From Alphaproteobacteria bacterium (GTDB lineage Bacteria; Pseudomonadota; Alphaproteobacteria; Rhodobacterales; Rhodobacteraceae): a stretch of DNA of 43,332 bases. Below the pieces are notes generated by a model, which saw nothing but the letters and a program-made list of their open reading frames with translations, did no database searches and was not told where the DNA came from. Location of the stretch: positions 1-43,332 of the forward strand of contig JAUIAU010000026.1 in NCBI GenBank assembly GCA_030425185.1, in the 5' to 3' direction. A program made the translations under genes and the position numbers. Within the stretch, counting starts at the first letter, position 1; each line of letters opens with the position of its first letter. Shown piece by piece: positions 32,095 to 40,800 of the stretch.

Positions 32095-34833
32095 GCCGTC
32101 CGCGAAGGCCGCGATGGCCGCTTCCAGCGTCGCCACCCCCTCGCGCCGGGTCCGTTCGATAGTGATCCGTCCGGTGCGCCGCGTGGTCAGGGTATCGGCG
32201 GGCACGATGTCTTCCCAGCCGATCGAGTCCGGGAAGCCGCCGCCCGAAGGCGTGATCGGGGTCACGACATGCAGCACCGGGAAGGGCACCGGCGCGGGGC
32301 GGTAGGCGTCGCGCAGGGCGCTCAGGTGGCGGATGAAGCGTTCCTGGTCGGCTTCGAGATCGGTGACCTGATCCGTCGCGGCCCCTGTCAGGCGGGCGGC
32401 GAGCGTGACGAGGCCCAGCTTCCGCGCCGCCCTGTAGTAGCCGAGGAAGGCGGTCAGGCTGATCTCGCCCCGCCGCAGCATCCCGAGGCGGTTCGCCAGC
32501 GCATGCAGCTTCTCGCGGCGGGCCAGCGCGGGGTCGGCGGCAAGGCGGGCGACGAAGCCCGGCTCCCACACGTCCTTCATGACGACGCCGGTGATCGTTG
32601 CCCCGTCGGCATGCAGCAGGCGGGCGGTTTCCAGCGCGAGGTTGCCGTGGACGCAGTTGCCATAGAGCAGGTACGGCCCCTCCGGCTGCGCGGCGCGCAG
32701 GATCTCGGCGTAGTGGCGGGCGACATCCTCGAACCGTTCGTCGGTCAGGGTCAGGCCCTTGCCGGCCTCGACGGCCCGGATGCAGGTCACCGGGCGGTCG
32801 GCCCCGGGCAGGGCGGTCAGCGCCTGCGCCGTGGCGGCATTGTTGATGGCGACCAGCGGGTGCCGCGTGCCGTCGCGCTTCAGCCGCATGATGCGCCAGT
32901 CGGCGGTCTCGCGCGGGCCGGGGACCGACGCGCGAACGGCGGCGATGCGGCGGGCGAGACGCTCGGGCGTCGGGGCCTCGTAGACGGCGGTGATGTCGAG
33001 ATCGACGCCCAGCCCCGCGCGGATGCGGGTCAGCAGGCGCAGCACCAGCACCGAATGGCCGCCGAGATCGAAGAAGTCGGCCCCCGGCGGCACGGTGTCG
33101 AGCGACAGCACTTCGGCCCACCAGCGCGTGAGATCAGCCATCAGGGCGGCGTCGGGTTCCGCGTCGGCGGCGGCGGTGTCGCGCCGGGCGGGCGGGCGCA
33201 GCAGGGCGCGGTTGATCGCCCCGGTGGCGGTGCGGGGGAAGCCGCCCAGCACCGTGATGCCGGTCAGCGGCGGGGCGAGACCCGCGCCGCGCGCATGGGC
33301 CATCAGGGTGGCGGGCAACTCGTCGAGCGGCATCAGCCCGGTCGCCCCCGGTGTGACAAACCCGTGCAGGCCGGCGGTGTCCCGGACGGTCGCGGCCTCG
33401 GCCACCATCGGGTGGGCGGCCAGCGCGTCGGCGACGCGGTGGGTATCGTCCTGCGCGCGGGCCTGCCGCTGGGCCAGCGCCTCGGGCAGGGGCAGCGCGC
33501 CGATCGGCGTGTCGGGGGCGTCGAAGCTGGCGGCGAAGGCGTCGGCGAGCAGGTCGATCAGCGCCTCGATGGTCTCGGGCGCGAACATGTCGGGGACATA
33601 CTCGGCCATGATCTGCCAGCCGCCGGGGCGGCCCATCACGGCAAAGTCGAGGTCGTAGACCGCGCCGGGCGCGTGGCTGGGCGACGAGACCAGCTCGAAG
33701 CCGCCGTAGGCGCGGCTCTGCATGAAGACGTGCTGGAGGTTGAAGTTGACCGAGATCAGCGGCGTCCGGCCCGGATCGCGTGGCGGGTTCAGCCGCTCGA
33801 CAAGCTGGTTGAACGGCATCGCCTGGTGCATCAGCGCGCCCTCGACGACCTGTTTCGCGCGCCCGAGATGGGCGGCGAGCGGCGTGTCGGTCCCGGTCGG
33901 GAAGCGCAGCACGAGGTTGTTGATGAAGACCCCGATCAGCGGGTCGAGCGCGCTGTCGAGGCGTCCGGCGATCTGGGTGCCGAAGAGGACCTCGCCCGCC
34001 CCCGTGGCGCGCGCGAGCACCGCCGAGAACACCGCGCAGCCATAGGCGAAGGGCGACAGGCCCGCCGTGCGGGCGGCTCCGGTCAGCTTCGCGTCGAAAT
34101 CGGCGGGCAAGGCGCGCAGGATCTGGGCGCAGGCGGTCGAGCGGACGGGCGGGCGCGGCTTGTCCGGCTCGACCTCGAAATAGGGCGCGCCCGCCAGCGT
34201 TTCGTCCCACCAGAGCGCATCCTCGTCGAGCGCCCCGGAGCCGAGGTAATCCGCCTGCCACAGCGCGTAGTCGCCGTATTGCAGCGGCAGGTCGGGCAGG
34301 TCGGGCGCGCGCCCCTCCTCGACGGCCTGGGCGATGGTGCCGATCTCGTGGCCCAGCACGCGGATCGAGGCCCCGTCGAAGCAGGCCTGATGGACGACAT
34401 AGACCAGCATCGCCCGCTCGGGGCTGAGGCGGATCAGCGTGGCCCGGATCAGGCCGGGCTGGCCGAGATCGAACGGCCGGTCCGCGATCTCGTGCGCGAT
34501 GTCGTCGACGCGGGCGGCCTGCTGTGCCTCGGGCATCGCGCGCAGGTCCACGAGGTCCAGCTTGAAGGGCACCTCGGCGACCACCTGCTGCACCGGGCCG
34601 GTGTCGGTCTCGGTGAAGCGGGTGCGCAGGATCTCGTGCCGGGCGATGACGGTGCGGAATGCGGTCTCCAGCGAGGACGCCTGCACCGGTCCGCGCACCT
34701 CCCAGCGCACCGCGACGTTCAGCGCGACGTTGCCGGGCTTTGTCTTTTCCAGCACCCAGCAGCGGGTCTGCGTGGTGGTCAGCGGGAACTCGGCCAGGAC
34801 CTCGGGGGCGGGGGAGGGGGAGGTCCGGCTCAT
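32086..34833 (-). CDS. Non-canonical terminal NRPS protein: C - A-subdomain remnant - PCP - TE-like
   Basis: 915 residues; the ATG overlaps the stop of the upstream NRPS/PKS gene by 4 bp, so the two are coupled. Condensation domain about 12-450: the HHxxxDG site reads HQACFDG (148-154), with Gln for the second, catalytic His. Residues 464-547 resemble only the C-terminal subdomain of an A domain (ADALAAHPMVAEAATV ... RTATGAINR); the roughly 400-residue core with A3-A5 is absent, and the A10 Lys is Ala539. PCP about 565-630 has an intact DLGGHS (Ser594). The TE-like alpha/beta-hydrolase domain (about 655-915) has Cys727 in GNCVHG where Ser is usual, an Asp in MKDVWEP, and no His after residue 855. 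No frameshift. It could release or transfer the chain by unusual chemistry, or be decaying. Confidence 0.88.
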   Translation of the reverse strand: MSRTSPSPAPEVLAEFPLTTTQTRCWVLEKTKPGNVALNVAVRWEVRGPVQASSLETAFRTVIARHEILRTRFTETDTGPVQQVVAEVPFKLDLVDLRAMPEAQQAARVDDIAHEIADRPFDLGQPGLIRATLIRLSPERAMLVYVVHQACFDGASIRVLGHEIGTIAQAVEEGRAPDLPDLPLQYGDYALWQADYLGSGALDEDALWWDETLAGAPYFEVEPDKPRPPVRSTACAQILRALPADFDAKLTGAARTAGLSPFAYGCAVFSAVLARATGAGEVLFGTQIAGRLDSALDPLIGVFINNLVLRFPTGTDTPLAAHLGRAKQVVEGALMHQAMPFNQLVERLNPPRDPGRTPLISVNFNLQHVFMQSRAYGGFELVSSPSHAPGAVYDLDFAVMGRPGGWQIMAEYVPDMFAPETIEALIDLLADAFAASFDAPDTPIGALPLPEALAQRQARAQDDTHRVADALAAHPMVAEAATVRDTAGLHGFVTPGATGLMPLDELPATLMAHARGAGLAPPLTGITVLGGFPRTATGAINRALLRPPARRDTAAADAEPDAALMADLTRWWAEVLSLDTVPPGADFFDLGGHSVLVLRLLTRIRAGLGVDLDITAVYEAPTPERLARRIAAVRASVPGPRETADWRIMRLKRDGTRHPLVAINNAATAQALTALPGADRPVTCIRAVEAGKGLTLTDERFEDVARHYAEILRAAQPEGPYLLYGNCVHGNLALETARLLHADGATITGVVMKDVWEPGFVARLAADPALARREKLHALANRLGMLRRGEISLTAFLGYYRAARKLGLVTLAARLTGAATDQVTDLEADQERFIRHLSALRDAYRPAPVPFPVLHVVTPITPSGGGFPDSIGWEDIVPADTLTTRRTGRITIERTRREGVATLEAAIAAFADGSA

Positions 34834-37800
34834 TTGCCGCCCCCCGCCGTGCCCGCGCTGCGCCGCGCCCCGCCGAGATAGGCGCTGAGCGAGGGCCGCG
34901 CCGGTCCGGTTGGGCCGTCCGCGCCGCGCGCGTCGTGGAAGGCCGCCAGCGCCCGGATCGAGGGATGCGCGAGCATGTGCTTCGCCTCCAGTCCCAGCCC
35001 GGCGTCGAGCATCTTCGCGGCGATGCGGAACACCGCCAGCGAGTCGACCCCGAGGGCAAACAGCGTGTCGGTCACGCCGATCGCGTCGCGGCCCAGCACC
35101 GCGCACCAGATGTCATGGAGCTTCGTCTCGGTCTCGGTGGCGGGCGCCTCGGCCCGGCTGAGCGGCGTCACCTCGGCCCCGGCGCCGGGCTCGGGCAGGG
35201 CGTTGCGGTCGAGCTTGCCGTTCGCCGTCTGCGGCAGTCGGCTGAGCGTGACCCAGCCGCGCGGGATCATGTAGTCGGGCAGGCGCGGGGCCAGCGCCGC
35301 CGCCAGCGTTTCCGGCGCAGGGGCCTCCTGCCCGGCCTCGGGCACGAGATAGCCGACCAGCACCTTGTCGCCGGTGCCCCGGGCGCGCAGCGCGACGGCG
35401 GCCTGCGCGATGCCCGGCACGGCGCGCAGGGCGGTTTCGATCTCGCCCAGTTCGATGCGGAAGCCGCGCAGCTTGACCTGCCCGTCGATCCGCCCGAGCA
35501 GTTCGATCTCGCCATCGGCGCGGCGGCGGGCAAGATCGCCGGTGGCATAGAGCCGCCGGGTCACGCCGCCGAGCGTCACGTCGCGGAAGGCGCGCGCGGT
35601 CAGGTCGGGCCGGTCGTGGTAGCCGAGCGCCAGCCCGTCGCCGCCGATGAAGAGCTCGCCGGTCACGCCCTCGGGCACCGGGCGGTCCTCGGGGTTGAGG
35701 ACGTGCAGCGTGGTGTTGGCGATGGGCGCGCCGATGGTGATGTCCGCGCCGGGATCGAGGCGCTTGAGGCTCGACCAGATCGTGGTCTCGGTCGGGCCGT
35801 ACATGTTCCAGAGCGTCGCCCCGCCCGCGCGCAGCCGGTCGGCAAGGTCACGCGGCAGCGGCTCGCCGCCCGCCAGCAGGGTCATGCCCGCACCGGGGGT
35901 GAAGCCCGCCGTCAGCACCATGTCCCACAGCGTGGGCGTGGCCTGCATGTGGGTGATGTCGCCCTTGGCCAGCCGCGCGGCCAGCGGGAAGGCGGCGGCG
36001 ACGTCCTCGGCCGGGGCGATCACGACGCGGCCCCCGGCGGCCAGCGGCAGCAGCAGTTCCAGCAGCGCGATGTCGAACCCGACCGTGGTGACGGCGAGCA
36101 GCGTGTCGGCCTCGGTGAAGCCGGGCGCCTCGGCCATCGCGGTCAGGAAGTTCACCAGCGCCCGGTGCGGGACGGTGACGCCCTTGGGCGTGCCGGTCGA
36201 GCCGGAGGTAAACAGGATATAGGCCGCGCTGTCGGGGGCCAGCGGCACCTGCGGCACCGGGCCGGGGACCGCCTCGGCGGGGTCGATGTGCAGCGCCGTG
36301 CCTGCAAGCGCCGGGTCGTTGCTGAGGACGGCGGCCAGCCCGGCGGTCTGCCGGATCAGGGCCAGCCGCTCGGGCGGCTGTTTCGGGTCGAGCGGCACCA
36401 GGACGTGCCCGGCCTGCCAGACCGCGAGGAGGGCCGCCAGCATCTCCGCCCCGCGCGGCAGGGCCACGGCCACGCGCTGGCCTGGCTCGGGCAGGCGGGC
36501 ATGGATCAGCGCGGCGAGGGTGTCGACGCGGGCGGCGAGGTCGGCGTGGGTCAGGGAACCGTCCGGGGCCTCGACCGCCACGCGCGCGGGGTCGCGGGCC
36601 ATGCCGCGCCGGATCAGGTCGAGCGCACTTGCCGCGCGGTCATAGGCGGCAGGCGCGGCCTCGGTCAGGGCGGGGGCGATCAGCGCCTCCAGCGGCTGAG
36701 CGGCATCGCGGGCGATCTCGGTCAGCACCGTCTCGAACAGCGCACACCAGCCGTCCACGCGGTCGGCCTCGTAAAGATCGCGGTTGTAATGCGCGTCGAT
36801 CCGCAGCCCGTCGGTCTTTTCGCAGACGTTGAAGAACAGGTCGAAGCCGACCGCGGCCTTGGCGCTGGGCCGGAAGGCGGTGCGCAGGCCCGACATCGGG
36901 GCGAGATCGACGTCCTTCTCGAGGTTGAACTCGATCGAGGTCAGCGGCGTGCGGCTCAGGTCGCGCGGCACGTCGAGCGCGGCGACGATCTGGCCGAAGG
37001 TCGTCTGGCCGTGGTCGAAGGCGGCCAGCAGCCGGTCGCGGGCCTGCGCGAGATGGTCGCTGACGCGGGCGGCGTCCCCGAAGGCCGCGCGCACCGGCAG
37101 GAAGTTCACCAGGTGCCCGACGAGGTTCGGGTCGGGCAGGTCGGCCTGCCCGGCGGTCGGCACGCCCAGCACCACGTCGCGCGCGCCGGTCAGCCGGGCG
37201 ACGGTGATCTGCATGGCGGCAAAGAGCGTGGCGAAGAGGGTGCAGCCCGCCCTGGCCCCGGCGGCCTTGACGGCCTTCAGGGTGGCGGCGTCGATCTCGT
37301 GGAAGCGTGTCGCCCCGGCATGGCTGCGCACCGGGCCGCGCGGCCGGTCGGCGGGCAGATCGACTGGCGCGGGCAGGTCGGCGTAGACGCCGCGCCAGTG
37401 CGCCAGCGTCGCGGCGGCAGGCGGCGTGGCGGTCCGCGCGTGATCCGCGAAGGACGGGGCCGGTGGCAGGTCGGCGGGGGTGCCCGTCGTCTCGGCGGCA
37501 TAGAGCGCGGCGAGATCGTCGAGCAGCACGCCGAAGGACCAGCCGTCCGCCACGATGTGATGCGCGGTCAGCCGCAGGACATGGGCGTCCGGTCCCAGCC
37601 GCAGGAGGGCGGCGCGCACCGGCGCCTCGGCCGTCAGATCGAAGGGCATCGCGCCGTCCTTGGCCACATGGGCGTCGAGCGCGGCCTGCGGATCGGCGTC
37701 GGCCGACAGGTCGAGCACCGGCAGCGGCAGCGGCGCGGGCTCCGTCACGCGGAAGCTGCGGCCGTCGGGCGCAAAGCGCAGGCGCAAGGCGTCGTGGCGC

Positions 37801-40800
37801 GCCACCAGCCCGTCGAGTGCGCGCCCGAGGGCGGCCGTGTCCAGCGCGCCGTCCAGCGTCAGCAGCCCGCACTCGTTGAAGGCGGCGGCGGCCTCGTCGC
37901 CCATCTGGTGCGCCAGCCAGATCTCCTGCTGGCCCGGGGTCAGCGGGATGTCGGTGGGGGGCGGGGCCAGCGGCAGGGCCTTCGCCTTGTCCTGGATGTC
38001 GCCGAGGATGCCGACCGACAGCAGCGCGTCGAGCGCGGTGGTGAAGGCGCGCTCGACCTGCGCGATGTCGGCCTCCGAATGGGCCGTGGTCAGGAAGCCG
38101 CAGAAGCCGTCCATGACATGCACGCCCTCCATCCGCATCAGCGGGAAGAGCAACGTCGCGCGCGGGTCCTTCTCGGTGACGTTGATGACGAACCAGCTCG
38201 AATAGTGCTCGATCAGGTTCGGCAGGCCGCGCGCCTCCATCGCCTGACCCATGCGGGTGGCGAGTGCTGCTGTCCTGTCGATCACTGCGTCGTAGAGCCG
38301 GGCGCCCTCGCCCGCGATATGGTCGAGCGTGGCGTCCACCGCGGCCAGCACCAGCGGGTGGCGCACGAAGGTGCCCGCGAAGAAGGTCGGGATCGCCTCC
38401 GGGCGGCTGTCGTCGCCGTAGGACCACGCCCCGCCATCGAGCGCGTCCATCCACGCCGCGTCGCCGGCCAGCACGCCGATCGGCATGCCGCCGCCGACCA
38501 CCTTGCCATAGGTCGCCATGTCGGCCTGCAGGCCCCAGACGCCCTGCATCCCCCGGACATGGGTGCGGAAGCCGGTCACCACCTCGTCGATGATCAGCGC
38601 CGCGCCACCCTGCCGGGTGATCTCGCGCAGGCGGCGGACAAAGCCCTCGGGGCGCAGTTCCGGATGACGCGACTGCACCGGCTCGACGATCACGCCGGCA
38701 ATCGCGTCGATGTTGGCCGCGATCCAGTCGAGCGAGGCCGCGTCGCCGTATTTCAGCACCACCATGTTCGTCAGGCCCGAGCGCGGGATGCCCGGCGCGA
38801 TGGGCAGGGCGTTCGGGTCGCCGCCGGGGCGGGTCTTGCCGCGCACCAGCACCTCGTCGAACTGGCCGTGGTAGTCGTGGTCGAAGACGACGATCTTCTC
38901 GCGGCCCGTGACCGTCCGGGCGAGGCGCATGCCGGCCATCACCGCCTCGGAGCCGGTGTTGCAGAAGGTGACGCGCTCGTGGCCCACGACGCGCGCGAAC
39001 TTCTCGGCCACCGGACCGGCGAGATCGGCCTGCGGGCCGATGGGGAAGCCCTTTTCCATCTGGCGGGTGACGGCCTCGACCACGAAATCGGGCGAATGGC
39101 CGAAGCCGGTCTGGCCGAAGCCGTTGACGAGGTCGACGAAGCGGTTGCCGTCGAGATCGGTGATATGCGCGCCTTTCGAGGTAGCGGCGACGATCGGGAA
39201 CACCAGTTCCTTCCACTCGGCGCGGAAGCCTGCGGCGGTGCGCGGATCGGCGAGGCGGGCGCGGTGCTGCGCGGTATAGGCCTTGGAGCGCGCGTGCTTC
39301 TCGGCATAGCGGCGGGCGAGGTCACGGGCGAAGGCGGTCTGCTCCGGCGTCATCGTGCCGCCGGTGACCGAGGGACCGCGCCCAGTCTTGAACCCCTTGG
39401 GCAGGGCGTCCTCGTCCGGGGCGGCAGCGACGGGCGGCGGGGCGGGCTGCCGGGCGGCGACCGGCTGGGGTGCGGGCGGGACCACGGCAGGCGCTGGCGC
39501 GGCGGCGGCCTCGGACGGGGAGGCCCCGAGCGCGCGCAGTTGCGCATCGAACACCGCCTGCATGGTCTGCATCTGCGCCTGCAGCACACCGGCGAGATCG
39601 CCTGCGGGGGCGCTCGGTGCGGCGATGGCAGCGGGCGCCGTTGGGACGGGGGCCGGGGCGGCGGTGACGGCAGGCACGGCGGCAGGCGGGGCCGCGACCG
39701 GCGCGGGATCGGCGGGCAGGCTGGCGTCGAGATGCGCCGCCACCGCCCCGGCGCTGGGGAAGTCGGCCATCAGGCGGCGGAAGCTCAGGTCGATCCCCCA
39801 GGTCTTCTTCAGCGCCTGACTGACCTGCCCGAGGAAGAGCGAGTCGAAGCCCAGGTCGAGGAACGGCACTTCCGCGTCCTCGGGCGCGAGGGTCTCGCCC
39901 GACATCTCGGACAGGAGGGCCAGCAGCTCGGACGTAAGGCGGGGCAGGCGGTCGGCGGGGGCAGCGGTCATGGCGGCAGGCTCCGGAACGGGGGCGGGCA
40001 CGGGCAGGGGAACAGGCAGGGCAGGGTCGGCGGTGGCCACGGTCGCGGCGGGCGGATCGACCCAGTGCCGCTTGCGCTGGAAGCGGGTGCCGGGCAGCGA
40101 GACCGGGCGACCCGGCGCGGCGGCCCAGAGCGACAGGTCGAGCGGCACCCCGGCGGCCCAGAGGTTTGCGGCCGTGGCCGCCATCATCTTCTCGTCGGGA
40201 ACCGATCTGGCATGATCCGGCAGCGACTTGAAAACTTCACGATGGCGGCCACGGTCCAGCGCCTGCGCGGCAAAGGCCGAGAGGGGGCCGGAAGCCCCGA
40301 TCTCGAGATGCACGGCAGACGTGTCGGGCGAAGCGGCCCGGAGGGCGGCCTCGAACAGAACGGGTTTGCGCGCCTGCGCCGCCCAGTAGTCCGGGTCGGT
40401 CGCGGTTGCGGCGTCCATCTCGCGCCCGGTGACGGTCGAGATGAGCGGAACGGCAGGCGCGGCGAGGGTCATGCCCCCGACGAGGTCGCGGAGCGGCGCG
40501 ATCACCGGCTCCATCATCGCCGAATGGAAGGCATGCGAGGTGTGCAGGCGGGTACAGGCGATGCCGTCGGCCTGCACGGCGGCCGCGAAGGCGTCGAGCG
40601 CGGCGTCCGGCCCGGCGACCACCTGAAGCTGCGGCGCGTTCTGCGCGGCAAGGTCCAGCCCCGCGGGCAGCCGCGCCAGCAGCGCGTCGAGCGGCAGGCG
40701 CACCGACAGCATCCCGCCCGGCGGCTGGTCCATCATCAGCCGTCCGCGCGCCGCGATCAGGCGCAGCGCGTCCTCGAAGGACATCACGCCCGCCAGCGTG

